DNA of 60,248 nucleotides from an uncultured Sutterella sp. (lineage in GTDB: Bacteria > Pseudomonadota > Gammaproteobacteria > Burkholderiales > Burkholderiaceae_F): positions 1 to 60,248 of the forward strand of contig CASEFX010000031.1 in the NCBI GenBank assembly GCA_949287305.1, read 5' to 3'. The stretch's first letter is position 1; each line of letters opens with the position of its first letter. Made by a program: the position numbers and the translations under genes. Positions 27,522 through 35,158 of this stretch are shown here, in pieces. Under the pieces are notes generated by a model, which was not told where the DNA came from, did not search any database, and saw only the letters and a list, made by a program, of their open reading frames with translations.

Positions 27522-28166
27522 TTAGGGGATGATCCGGTGTTCCGGGAAGACGCGGCCCCAACCGCGAAGGAAAAACTTGGCGAAACTCCCCGAAAGGAGC
27601 GCGGCGATGAGGGTTCCGAGGCCCAGTCCTTCGAAATCTCCGAAGGCGAGCCACGAGGCGACGGCCGCGCAGGTGACGATCACGACGTCGGCGCCCGTGC
27701 GAAGGTGTCCGAAGGAGCCCCCGAAGCGGCTCATGACGGCGAGGACCGCCCCTTCGACGGGCAGCACGATGAGGCGCGCGAAGACGAGGGCCGAGACGCC
27801 GAAGCCCACGACGGCGGAGCCCCCCACGGCTTCGATGACCGCCCAGAGAAGGTTCGACGGGTGAATGTTCGCGGTCGCGCCCATGGCGATGTCGATCGTA
27901 AAGCCGAAGATCGCCGCGGCCGACATCTGGCCCACGAACTTCTGCCACCAACGCTCGCGCGTGATGAAGAGCTGTGCGAGAAAGAAGAGGCCGTTCGTAA
28001 TGACGACCCAAAGGCCCATGGAGAGGTGCGTGAGCCGCTGCATGACGTACGCAAAGGAACTCACCGTGCTCGTGCCTTGGCCCGCGCGGGTGACGAGGGC
28101 GATGCCGAGCGAAAGGGCCGAAAGGCCGAGAAAGAAAATGAGAAAGCGAACGACCTTGTTCTTCAT
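27522..28166 (-). CDS. YczE/YitT-like membrane protein
   Basis: A 214-residue inner-membrane protein with about five hydrophobic segments. LSLGIALVTRAGQGTSTVSSFAYVM near the N-terminus and the overall pattern fit the YczE/YyaS/YitT group, whose function is not settled. A single leftward gene; AGGAGAC lies before ATG 28166. The 250 bases upstream to the P-type ATPase carry that gene's terminator and no further gene. Confidence 0.75.
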   Translation of the reverse strand: MKNKVVRFLIFFLGLSALSLGIALVTRAGQGTSTVSSFAYVMQRLTHLSMGLWVVITNGLFFLAQLFITRERWWQKFVGQMSAAAIFGFTIDIAMGATANIHPSNLLWAVIEAVGGSAVVGFGVSALVFARLIVLPVEGAVLAVMSRFGGSFGHLRTGADVVIVTCAAVASWLAFGDFEGLGLGTLIAALLSGSFAKFFLRGWGRVFPEHRIIP

Positions 28167-28319
28167 GTATTGAGGGTCTCCTGAAGGTTTTTGAGAAAAA
28201 AGAAGGACCCTGAGAGGGTCCGCGCGCGCCGTCGGGATTCTTGCCCGGGCGTCGTCGTTTTGGGATGGGGAAACCCTGAAGTATACGACGAAAGAAAAGC
28301 TTTTTAGAAAGATAGAAAA

Positions 28320-28342
28320 ACGGCGCGGGTTTTCCGCGCCGT
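28320..28342 (-). terminator. Intrinsic terminator of the metal ATPase gene
   Basis: ACGGCGCGG (28320-28328) pairs perfectly with CCGCGCCGT (28334-28342); the reverse strand then reads TTTTTCTATCTTTC. Confidence 0.9.
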
Positions 28343-28418
28343 CTTTGCGGTCAGCCGTTCAGGAAGCTCACTTCTTGATGAGCACCCCGGCAAGCGGCGT
28401 TGAAAGCGCCGGTCGTCC

Positions 28419-30320
28419 TCAGGCCGCGGCTTTCACCTGAAGCGTCTCGTGTGTTCTCGTCCGTTTTCCGACGCCGAGAAGCGAAGCGGAGTGAATGATC
28501 ACTGCGACGGAACCCGCGTTGTGCACGAGCGCGCCGACCACCGGACCCATCCAGCCGCCCATGGCGAGAATGATGGCGATGAAGTTGATCGTCATGGCCA
28601 GCGTCAGGTTGATGCGGATGACGCGCATCATGCGCCGCGAAAGCGAGATGAGATCCGGCAGACCGTCGATGCGGTCGGCGACCGCAACGATGTCGGCGGC
28701 TTCGAGCGCGATGCCGCTTCCGACGCCGCCCATGGCGACGCCCACGGCGGCGCGTTTGAGGGCGGGGGCGTCGTTGACGCCGTCACCCACCATCAGCACC
28801 TGCGTGCCGGCTTGGGCCTCGCGCTCCATGTAGGCGAGCTTGGTTTCGGGGCGGCATTGCGAGAGCACCGAAAGAATGCCGACTTCGCCCGCCGCATGAC
28901 GCGCCGCCGCTTCGCGGTCGCCCGTCAAGAGAACGGGCACGACGCGCAGCGATTTGAGTTCGGATACGACGCGCTTCGAGAAGGGCCGCAGTTTGTCTTC
29001 AAGCGAGAGGAAACCGGCGAGTTTCCCGTCGACGACCACGAAGGAGATCGTTTCGCCCGAGGCGCCCGCCTCTTCGATCTGCGCATCAAGCAACCGGAGC
29101 GCTTCGTCGTTCTGCGGCGCGTTGCGGCCGATTTCGACAAGATGTCCGTCCACCGTACCCGTCACGCCGATCCCGGGAATCATACGGAAGCCTTCCGCCG
29201 TGGGCAGTTCCGTCGGACCAAGGGCTTTCTCGGCGTGGGCCGCGATGGCCTTGCCGAGGGGATGCTCGCTCAGGCGCTCAAGCGCACCCGCGAGGCGCAG
29301 GAGATCCGCGTCGGTGCGGGGAGCCAGAGCCACCGTGCGCGCCACGCTCGGGCGACCCTCCGTGAGCGTGCCCGTTTTGTCGAAGGCGACCTTGCTGACG
29401 TAGGAAAGGCGCTCGAGTGCGTCGCCCGCCCGCACGAGAAAACCGCGTCGCGTGGCGTTGCCGATCGCGGCCATGACGGCCGTGGGCGTCGCGAGCACCA
29501 GAGCGCACGGACAGAAGACGACGAGAATCGTGACGGCGCGCACGACTTCGCCCGTGACGAACCAGGTGCCCGCGGCCGAAACGAGCGCTCCCACGACGAT
29601 CCAGGTCGCCCAGCGGTCGGCGAGCCGAACGATCTTGGCGCGCCCCGCGTCGGCGCTCTTGACGAGTTCGATGAGGCGGTTCACGGCGCTTTTTTCACCG
29701 ACGTCCGTCGCGCGCATGACGAAAGACCCGAAGCGGTTGATCGTGCCGCTCAGGAGCTCGTCGCCCGGCTTTTTGTCGACGGGCATCGGTTCGCCCGTCA
29801 TGACGGATTCGTCGATGGCGGTGGCGCCTTCCAAAAGAACGCCGTCGGCCGGAATCTTTTCGCCCGGCAGCACGCGAACGAGGTCGCCCGTGAGCACGTC
29901 GCCTGCGGGGACGACGGTCTCGACGCCGTCTCGGATGACGCGCGCTTTTTCGGGCGAGAGCTTGGCGAGTTCCGCGACGCCCGCGCGGGCCTTTTCCACG
30001 GTGAGTTCTTCGAGAAGCGAGCCGATCGTCATGATCCAGGCGATTTCCCCCGCGGCGAAGGTTTCGCCGATCACGACCGACGCGATGAGCGCCATCGAAA
30101 CGAGGACGTCCGCCTTGATGTCAAAGCGCGTGAAGAGACCTTCCGCGGCCTCCTTGAGAATCGGAAGACCGCAGAGAACAATGGCGACCCAGGACGGATC
30201 GAAGGGAAGCGCCGCCGCGGCGGGGAGGAAACTCAGCGCAAGGGCGACGCCGGAGATGAGAAGAAAGAGAAGGGTTCGGCGCGCGTCGGCGTCGATCCAG
30301 TCGGGCAATTTGAGGTACAT
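28419..30320 (-). CDS. Heavy-metal-translocating P1B-type ATPase without N-terminal metal-binding domain
   Basis: Inner-membrane metal exporter, 633 residues from ATG 30320 (MYLKLPDWIDADARRTLLFL). It shows the actuator TGEP (ESVMTGEPMPVDKK), the intramembrane FCPCALVLATP motif, the phosphorylated Asp in DKTGTLTEG, the SEHPLGKAI nucleotide-binding HP, and GDGVNDAP. It lacks the usual CxxC domain at the N-terminus. The last membrane helix (VHNAGSVAVIIHSASLL) lacks the Cu-type MSxSS pattern and is closer to CtpC-like pumps, so the metal is uncertain even though a CsoR-type regulator precedes it. Confidence 0.93.
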   Translation of the reverse strand: MYLKLPDWIDADARRTLLFLLISGVALALSFLPAAAALPFDPSWVAIVLCGLPILKEAAEGLFTRFDIKADVLVSMALIASVVIGETFAAGEIAWIMTIGSLLEELTVEKARAGVAELAKLSPEKARVIRDGVETVVPAGDVLTGDLVRVLPGEKIPADGVLLEGATAIDESVMTGEPMPVDKKPGDELLSGTINRFGSFVMRATDVGEKSAVNRLIELVKSADAGRAKIVRLADRWATWIVVGALVSAAGTWFVTGEVVRAVTILVVFCPCALVLATPTAVMAAIGNATRRGFLVRAGDALERLSYVSKVAFDKTGTLTEGRPSVARTVALAPRTDADLLRLAGALERLSEHPLGKAIAAHAEKALGPTELPTAEGFRMIPGIGVTGTVDGHLVEIGRNAPQNDEALRLLDAQIEEAGASGETISFVVVDGKLAGFLSLEDKLRPFSKRVVSELKSLRVVPVLLTGDREAAARHAAGEVGILSVLSQCRPETKLAYMEREAQAGTQVLMVGDGVNDAPALKRAAVGVAMGGVGSGIALEAADIVAVADRIDGLPDLISLSRRMMRVIRINLTLAMTINFIAIILAMGGWMGPVVGALVHNAGSVAVIIHSASLLGVGKRTRTHETLQVKAAA

Positions 30321-30338
30321 GATGCGAGAAAGAAAATC

Positions 30339-30362
30339 TATACCTATACCCCTATTGGTATA
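30339..30362. promoter_or_regulatory. Candidate CsoR operator at the metal ATPase promoter
   Basis: TATACC (30339-30344) and GGTATA (30357-30362) flank TATACCCCTATT, giving the AT-ends/GC-centre inverted repeat typical of CsoR-family operators. It lies 19 bases upstream of the ATPase start. Confidence 0.55.
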
Positions 30363-30380
30363 TTTGGAAAGCAGAATAAA

Positions 30381-30398
30381 GCGGCCGGTGTCGGCCGT
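30381..30398 (-). terminator. Possible terminator after csoR
   Basis: GCGGCCG (30381-30387) pairs with CGGCCGT (30392-30398), six perfect pairs plus a G-U; the reverse strand continues with TTTATTCTG. With the operator above, this suggests csoR and the ATPase can be transcribed separately. Confidence 0.5.
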
Positions 30399-30442
30399 CA
30401 AGTCTTCCGCACGGTCGGAATGCCTTCGTCGGGCATCTTCCC

Positions 30443-30718
30443 TCAGGAAAGTCGTGAAAAGTGTTCGATCGCCGCGGCGAACTCCTTGATGGTCTTGTCG
30501 GGGTCTCCGTGCTCGATTCCTTCGCGCACGCAATGGTTGAGGTGGCCTTCGAGGACGATCTTGCCGCACTTGTGCAGGGCGCTTTTGGCGGCGTTGATCT
30601 GCATGAGGATGTCTTCGCACGGGACGTCTTCGTCGATCATCTTGTCTATCGCGTTGACCTGTCCGACGATTTTGCGGAGCCGTCGGTGAAGATTTTCGGC
30701 ATCCATGCACTGGCGCAT
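30443..30718 (-). CDS. csoR: CsoR/RcnR-family metal-responsive repressor
   Basis: Small all-helical DNA-binding protein, 91 residues from ATG 30718 (GGAGG six bases upstream). MDAENLHRRLRKIVGQVNAIDKMI is the conserved first helix. The metal ligands fit the Cu(I) CsoR pattern: Cys in DEDVPCEDIL, then His and Cys in GHLNHCVREG (HxxxC). Repression would be relieved on metal binding. Lies directly upstream of the P-type ATPase on the same strand and is the last host gene before the prophage. Confidence 0.88.
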   Translation of the reverse strand: MRQCMDAENLHRRLRKIVGQVNAIDKMIDEDVPCEDILMQINAAKSALHKCGKIVLEGHLNHCVREGIEHGDPDKTIKEFAAAIEHFSRLS

Positions 30719-30765
30719 ATCCGGCCTCCGTGTGAGAAATGCTTTACGAAGGGAGCATAAAGCAA

Positions 30766-30793
30766 ACCCCAAGTTGTCGAAACAACTTGGGGT
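30766..30793. terminator. Perfect 12-bp palindromic hairpin at the prophage boundary
   Basis: ACCCCAAGTTGT (30766-30777) and ACAACTTGGGGT (30782-30793) around CGAA. Readable as a terminator for the leftward phage arm (reverse strand continues TTGCTTTA) or as part of the junction. It separates csoR from the first phage gene. Confidence 0.55.
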
Positions 30794-30888
30794 CTTGAAT
30801 TTTGGCGGAAGGAGAGGAAATCAGTGCTTACTGCGCGGCAAGGGCTTTCGGAGAAGATTCCGAAAATTGCCCACACTTTTTCCCACAC

Positions 30889-31161
30889 TCACTTCAGGGC
30901 AGCTCGGGTGCTTCGGACCGACTCGCGCTGCTTTTCCTTCAAAAACTCCCTGATTGCCTCGACATTGTACACGCGATTTCCGGGGATGGAAATCGGTTGC
31001 GGAAAGCCTGAGCTTCTCCAGTCGAGGAGCGTCCTCGAGGTCGTGTCGAAAGCCGCAAGGACCTCCTCCAAAGTCAGAAAAGCGTAGCCCGGGGTGGAGG
31101 GGTCAAAGATCCAGCTGCGGATCTTCGAGCCGTCGATGTTTGTCGGTGCAGTCTTTGTCAT
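30889..31161 (-). CDS. AlpA-like helix-turn-helix protein, candidate excisionase
   Basis: A 90-residue protein with a MerR/AlpA-type winged helix: FLTLEEVLAAFDTTSRTLLDWRSSGFPQPISIPGNRVYNVEAIREFL (residues about 28-74). The FP.P..I.GNR.Y pattern is characteristic of phage AlpA/excisionase proteins. It is the outermost phage gene, where xis usually lies, but no integrase gene accompanies it. It could also be a transcription regulator of a cryptic element. Confidence 0.65.
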   Translation of the reverse strand: MTKTAPTNIDGSKIRSWIFDPSTPGYAFLTLEEVLAAFDTTSRTLLDWRSSGFPQPISIPGNRVYNVEAIREFLKEKQRESVRSTRAALK

Positions 31162-31174
31162 GATTCATCCTCCA

Positions 31175-31567
31175 TCAAAAAGGCGCTTCGTCGTCGTAGC
31201 CGCGCGAAACGGCAGGCGCCTGGCGCGGGGCGCTCTGATCTTCCTCGCGCTTGCCGAGACCACGGATCGTCTCGACGACGATCGAGGTGCTCTGACGCTC
31301 GATCTTGTTTCGGTCGACCCACGTGGTCGTCTGCAGGCGTCCTTCGACGAAGACCTGGCGTCCCTTCTTCAGGTACTTGCCGGCGAAGTCGGCCGACTTT
31401 CCGAAGGCGACGACCGTGTGCCACTCGGTTTCGTCCTCCCACTGGCCGGCACGCTGCACGCGGCGGTTGGTGGCGACTCGCATGCGTGCCATCGACTCGT
31501 CGGCCCGCGTCGTCTTGAATTCCGGATCGGCGCCGAGCGCACCGATGAGAATCACTTTATTGACCAT
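31175..31567 (-). CDS. ssb: Phage single-stranded DNA-binding protein
   Basis: OB-fold SSB of 130 residues. It begins MVNKVILIGALGADPEFKTT and has EWHTVVAFGKSADFAGKYLKKGRQVFVEGRLQTTTWVD, the conserved SSB core. The acidic C-terminal tip DDEAPF, used to recruit partner proteins, is preserved. Its start overlaps the 3' end of the upstream gene by 11 bases, so both are in one leftward transcript. Probably serves phage replication or recombination. Confidence 0.95.
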   Translation of the reverse strand: MVNKVILIGALGADPEFKTTRADESMARMRVATNRRVQRAGQWEDETEWHTVVAFGKSADFAGKYLKKGRQVFVEGRLQTTTWVDRNKIERQSTSIVVETIRGLGKREEDQSAPRQAPAVSRGYDDEAPF

Positions 31568-32207
31568 CTTTCTTCTCCTTTTTCTGTTCCCAAGCCATCA
31601 CTTGGTCGAAGTGCTCTCCGAGCACGTATTTCAAATCACCTTCCGGGATCACCCGGAAATTTCCCATCAAGATCCTCGCCAGGGCTTCCTGATCGAGGAG
31701 CCTTGCGTCCTTCAGAAGGGCGAGCGCCACGTCGAGGCTTTCGTGGATGACGTCGACGTTCGCGGGCGGGATCGACTCGCCGCGCTCGAAGAACTGACCT
31801 GTGCAAGCAAGGATCCAGGCGCCGTGTCGAAGGTTCCCGAGGATCTCCGGGGCGATGCTGAAGCCCGCTTCCGTGAAGTGCCGAAAGACCTTGATGCCGA
31901 GCATGATGCTCGAGCCTATCGTCTTGAAGTCCTCAACCGAGAAGTCCTTCGGATCCTCACGAAGCTTCTTGACCGCGAGTTCCGCACGGATGAATGCGGT
32001 GCCGAGCTCCTCGTCGTCGACGAAGGCGAGACGGAGTTCCGTCATGGCGGCGCCCTTCATCATGCGGGCCCTTTCAGCCTCGATGCGGCGCCAGGCGCGG
32101 ACGTAGGCATCTTTGTTGGCAGCCTTGCCGGTGCGCACGATCCTGGCGTCCCTTTGCCTTGCGATGAAGCCGCCCGTCTTCTTGCGCTTGCTCTTGCTCT
32201 TCGGCAT
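31557..32207 (-). CDS. Phage protein of unknown function
   Basis: A 216-residue, soluble-looking protein I do not recognise. The first 45 residues are strongly basic (MPKSKSKRKKTGGFIARQRD), followed by mixed helical sequence with WILACTGQFFERGESIPPANVD in the middle and a Lys-rich tail. RBS GGAGG sits seven bases before ATG 32207. It is translationally coupled to ssb downstream, which hints at a DNA-related job, but this is inference only. Confidence 0.75.
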   Translation of the reverse strand: MPKSKSKRKKTGGFIARQRDARIVRTGKAANKDAYVRAWRRIEAERARMMKGAAMTELRLAFVDDEELGTAFIRAELAVKKLREDPKDFSVEDFKTIGSSIMLGIKVFRHFTEAGFSIAPEILGNLRHGAWILACTGQFFERGESIPPANVDVIHESLDVALALLKDARLLDQEALARILMGNFRVIPEGDLKYVLGEHFDQVMAWEQKKEKKDGQ

Positions 32208-32210
32208 GGC

Positions 32211-32330
32211 TCACCTCCAGAAGACCCAGAGGAGCGAGCCGATGCCGATCACCGTGCAGAGGCCGACAAAGATCCACACCATCCAGCAAAGGATCGCCGC
32301 GATCATGAAAAAGTCGTCCAAGCGGTTCAT
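32211..32330 (-). CDS. Very small single-pass membrane protein (39 residues)
   Basis: The frame reads MNRLDDFFMIAAILCWMVWI and then a hydrophobic stretch ending WVFWR and a stop, so nearly the whole protein is one membrane segment or a tight hairpin. GAGGAAAG precedes the ATG at 32330, and the stop is three bases from the next start. Sandwiched between the SPFH gene and the unknown gene without gaps, so it is probably expressed. Function unknown. Confidence 0.65.
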   Translation of the reverse strand: MNRLDDFFMIAAILCWMVWIFVGLCTVIGIGSLLWVFWR

Positions 32331-32340
32331 GACCCTTTCC

Positions 32341-33198
32341 TCACTTGATCGCGATGAAAGGGAGCGGGGCGTTCCCAGTCATCATCGTCGGAAGCTTGCC
32401 GTCCCACTTTTCGATCGCGTTCAGCTGCATCACGTCAGGATTGTCGCGAAGAGCCTTCGCCTTGATCGCAATGGCGTCGGCCTCGGCCTGGGCGCGGAGG
32501 CGGGTGGACTCGGCAATGCCTCGGGCTTCTTCGATGCGCTTCTGCGCTTCGGCACGCGACTGGGCGACTTCGTTCTCGCGGAGTAAGGCACGCTGCGTGG
32601 CTTCGATCTTGGCGTTAATCGACTCCTTCACCTGTTCCGGGTAGCGAAGATCTGTCACCCAGGAAAGCTTCACGACGCGAATGCCGACGGGGTCGAGCTT
32701 CGAGCGGAGTTCCTTGAGGACGCTGTCGAGAAGGGCCGTCTTGCCGCCCTGCGTGAGCTCGTTGATGTCCATGCTCGCGGCGTGCTTGATGAGCGCGTCC
32801 GAGATGTACTGGCGCAGGTTGATGTTGGTGATCTCTTCGATTCCCTTTCGGTACGTCTGGAAGATCAGCGCAGCCTTTTCCGGAGCGATGTTGTACTCGA
32901 CGCCCACGCGGGCAAGCACGTCCATGGCGTCCGACGTCTGGAACGAGAAGGACTCTTCGTAATTTGTGAGCTGATTGAAAGTCGGGAACTTGTAGAGCTT
33001 TTCATTTATCCCGATGAAGTAGCGGCCGGTGCCGATCACCTCGTTATCCACGCCCTTGTCGGCGTACAGGTTCACGCGAACCCCGACGTAGCCGGCCGGG
33101 ACGGTCGTGAGCGAAAGAAAGGCATAAATGGCGCCGACGGTGACAGCGACGGCGGCGACAGAACCGATGGTGGCGTTTTTCAGATTCGACATTTTCAT
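32341..33198 (-). CDS. SPFH/band-7 (prohibitin-like) membrane protein
   Basis: A 285-residue protein with an N-terminal membrane anchor (residues about 10-30). The band-7 domain follows (VPAGYVGVRVNLYADKG, RVGVEYNIAPEKAALIFQTYRKGIEEI, KLDPVGIRVVKLSWVTDLRYPE). A long charged helical segment comes next (SRAEAQKRIEEARGIAESTRLRAQAEADAIAIKAKALRDN). This is the prohibitin/HflK layout; such proteins form rings and microdomains. ATG 33198 overlaps the stop of the small membrane protein upstream. A role in protecting phage proteins from FtsH-type proteolysis or in excluding other phages is possible but unproven. Confidence 0.9.
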   Translation of the reverse strand: MKMSNLKNATIGSVAAVAVTVGAIYAFLSLTTVPAGYVGVRVNLYADKGVDNEVIGTGRYFIGINEKLYKFPTFNQLTNYEESFSFQTSDAMDVLARVGVEYNIAPEKAALIFQTYRKGIEEITNINLRQYISDALIKHAASMDINELTQGGKTALLDSVLKELRSKLDPVGIRVVKLSWVTDLRYPEQVKESINAKIEATQRALLRENEVAQSRAEAQKRIEEARGIAESTRLRAQAEADAIAIKAKALRDNPDVMQLNAIEKWDGKLPTMMTGNAPLPFIAIK

Positions 33199-33356
33199 TA
33201 CTCTTCAAAGAAACGGTGGTAGACAAGGAAGAAGGGGGCGACGCCGAGGGCGATTCCGAGAAGGATCATCGGAACGCTGCCGGAGGACAGAAAAGCCGGA
33301 ACCGCAACGACGTAATTCGCCAGCAAGACGAGGATGACGAAGAGTTCAAGCATCAT
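33198..33356 (-). CDS. Small two-pass membrane protein (52 residues)
   Basis: Starts MMLELFVILVLLANYVVAVP, then PMILLGIALGVAPFFLVYHR and FFEE, giving two predicted membrane helices joined by a short Ser/Gly loop. Its TAATG stop-start overlap with the SPFH gene implies coupled translation. Its own start lies inside the 3' end of the upstream gene. Too short for standard ORF cut-offs. Function unknown. Confidence 0.65.
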   Translation of the reverse strand: MMLELFVILVLLANYVVAVPAFLSSGSVPMILLGIALGVAPFFLVYHRFFEE

Positions 33357-33891
33357 TTCCCTCCTGGGCCTTCTTGGCTTCTTCCCGGCGCTTCCTGGCG
33401 TCGGCGAGAGCGACGATCAGCTCAATCTGCCGATAGGAGGACCGTAGCTGTTCCATGAGAACCCCAGCGTTCCTCACCCAGAAGGGATCCTTTAGAGGTT
33501 CTTCCGAGAGCTTCTGAAGGATCTTCGCGATTTGGTCTGCGTCATTGCTGGCCTTCATGAAATCGTCATGGAGGGTATCTACCGTCTTCTTGAAATTTGC
33601 TTCTGAGAGCTCCGTGAGATACCGGTTTTGCTGCTGGTGGATCTTCCGCAGATCTTCAATCGCCCGCTTGAGGGCGGAGAAAACGGAGAAGGCCTCAGGA
33701 AGGTCAAGCGTGATTCTGTCCTCACCGTAAACGACTTCGATCTCGATACCTCTACGGAAAACGAAGCGGTCGTCATCGTCATCGTCTGGATCGTTCAGAA
33801 ACTCTCGACAGAAAGGAATGTCCGTGCAATCCGACCAGAAAGGATCATCCGGAGAGTTTGCGATCTCTGCGACATTGTTTTTTCTGTACAT
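33346..33891 (-). CDS. Phage protein of unknown function, acidic and helical
   Basis: 181 residues from ATG 33891 (GAGGAAAG immediately upstream; an in-frame codon at 33912 is less likely). The N-terminal half has a run of six Asp residues (FLNDPDDDDDDRFVF). The C-terminal half is helical and charged (LRKIHQQQNRYLTELSEANFKKTVDTLHDDFM onward), likely coiled coil. The DNA is visibly AT-richer than the late genes. I do not recognise the family. Confidence 0.7.
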   Translation of the reverse strand: MYRKNNVAEIANSPDDPFWSDCTDIPFCREFLNDPDDDDDDRFVFRRGIEIEVVYGEDRITLDLPEAFSVFSALKRAIEDLRKIHQQQNRYLTELSEANFKKTVDTLHDDFMKASNDADQIAKILQKLSEEPLKDPFWVRNAGVLMEQLRSSYRQIELIVALADARKRREEAKKAQEGNDA

Positions 33892-33898
33892 TCTTTCC

Positions 33899-34153
33899 TC
33901 ACATGAAAACACCTAAAAGCAGTCCGGCGCCGGCACCGGCCAAAGCACCAAACAGGAAGGCCTTCGCCATCTTGTCGTCGAAGTCATCGAACACCTCAAA
34001 GAACGTCCTATGACGGAACTCGAGACTCTCAATTCGTTCGCAAAGGTTCTCGGTGCAAGAGAGCAAGCGGCCGAAGTGATCCGTCAGGACTTCGATTTCT
34101 TGGTGCGTCTCTTTGAGCTCCTGGAGCATCCGTTCGTACTGAGACTGTCTCAT
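33899..34153 (-). CDS. Coiled-coil protein with C-terminal membrane anchor (84 residues)
   Basis: MRQSQYERMLQELKETHQEI opens a long amphipathic helix. It is followed by a glycine-rich hydrophobic C-terminus (AKAFLFGALAGAGAGLLLGVFM) that could be a tail anchor. ATG 34153 shares bases with the upstream stop (ATGA overlap), so translation is coupled. Third small membrane protein of this block. The layout loosely resembles spanin or holin-accessory proteins, but it is in the early, leftward arm, which argues against lysis. Confidence 0.6.
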   Translation of the reverse strand: MRQSQYERMLQELKETHQEIEVLTDHFGRLLSCTENLCERIESLEFRHRTFFEVFDDFDDKMAKAFLFGALAGAGAGLLLGVFM

Positions 34154-34593
34154 CACTCATCCTCCCCAAGAAGCTCGTCGAGCGGGACCCACTCGAAGCT
34201 CTCCGGCACGCGGGAGTCGAAGACGGTCTCCGGAAGAAAGTCGTCCGGGTAGGCGTCGGACCGGAAGACCAAACGCCCGGCCGTGTCGTAGAACTCCTCG
34301 CCGTCGCGATAGACGATCATGTAGTGGCGGGACCCGCGCAGCTCGAAGCGCATCACGATGTCTTCGGCTTCGTGAGGGACCGGGCACGGCCAGGTGCGCC
34401 ACTTCGGCTTCGGGCCGGAATTTCGCTTTGCGGCCGGAGCGGCCGGCAGGGGCGCACCGCCCCTGGAGATCAGGCGCCCGCCGTTGTCGGTCGGCGGCTT
34501 AGGGACCGGCCGGGGCGGTGCGCTCGGCGTCTTCGCGGGCGTTTCTTTGTCCGTGATGAAGGTCACGGGGCCGTGGATGTGGATTTCAGTCAT
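34153..34593 (-). CDS. Phage protein of unknown function
   Basis: 146 residues from ATG 34593 (MTEIHIHGPVTFITDKETPA). A Pro-rich linker (PSAPPRPVPKPPTDNGG) joins the N-terminus to a folded-looking C-terminal half with HEAEDIVMRFELRGSRHYMIVYRDGEEFYDTAGRLVF. No known motif. It overlaps the end of the recombinase gene by eight bases and the next gene by three. Confidence 0.7.
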   Translation of the reverse strand: MTEIHIHGPVTFITDKETPAKTPSAPPRPVPKPPTDNGGRLISRGGAPLPAAPAAKRNSGPKPKWRTWPCPVPHEAEDIVMRFELRGSRHYMIVYRDGEEFYDTAGRLVFRSDAYPDDFLPETVFDSRVPESFEWVPLDELLGEDE

Positions 34594-35158
34594 GATTCTT
34601 CCTTTCCATGTGGGTGTAGTACGTTGTTCGGCCGATGCCGACCCTCTTGCAGGCGACGATCTTGGGGACGCCTTCTTCGATGAGTCGCGCCACTTCGGCG
34701 ATCTTCTCGGGGGAGACGGGTTTGCGCCCCGCGTAGACGCCTCGCTGCTTGGCGAGAGCAATGCCCTCAGCTTGGCGCTCCCGGATGAGGTTGCGCTCGA
34801 ACTCGGCGACCGCGCCCATGATCCCGAGAAGGAGGCGACTGATCGGCGAGATGTTGCCCGACGTGATCTCGATGTTCTCCTTGAGGAACTTGATCGTCAC
34901 GCCGCGGTTGCCGAAGTCGTTGACCTTCTCAAGCAGGTCGTTCAGAGAGCGCGCCAGGCGATCCATGCTCGCCACGACAACGGTGTCGCCTTCCTTGACG
35001 GTCTTATCGAGCATCTGGAAGGACGGGCGCTTCAGGTTCTTGCCGGAGCACTTGTCGGAAAAGATTCGAGCTGCGTCGACGCCGGCGTCGCTGAGTGACC
35101 TCAGCTGCCGATCCAGGTTCTGGTCGGCCGAGCTGACTCGTGCGTAGCCGTAGATCAT
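34586..35158 (-). CDS. Small serine recombinase (resolvase/invertase family)
   Basis: 190 residues. The catalytic domain starts MIYGYARVSSADQNLDRQL with the nucleophile Ser in RVSS. VVASMDRLARSLNDLL carries the conserved R.DRL.RS motif, and AEFERNLIRERQAEGIALAK is the E-helix. A C-terminal helix-turn-helix (AEVARLIEEGVPKIVACKRVGIGRTTYYTHM) binds DNA. Pin/Hin-like enzymes invert or resolve DNA; here there is no tail-fibre gene next to it. It may act on the phage itself, since no tyrosine integrase is found. Confidence 0.93.
   Translation of the reverse strand: MIYGYARVSSADQNLDRQLRSLSDAGVDAARIFSDKCSGKNLKRPSFQMLDKTVKEGDTVVVASMDRLARSLNDLLEKVNDFGNRGVTIKFLKENIEITSGNISPISRLLLGIMGAVAEFERNLIRERQAEGIALAKQRGVYAGRKPVSPEKIAEVARLIEEGVPKIVACKRVGIGRTTYYTHMERKNHD

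Noticed and set aside
30794..30888. Possible tRNA or tmRNA fragment as attachment site
   Set aside because: GGCGGAAGGAGAGG vaguely resembles the 3' end of a tRNA-Ser, but no cloverleaf can be drawn.
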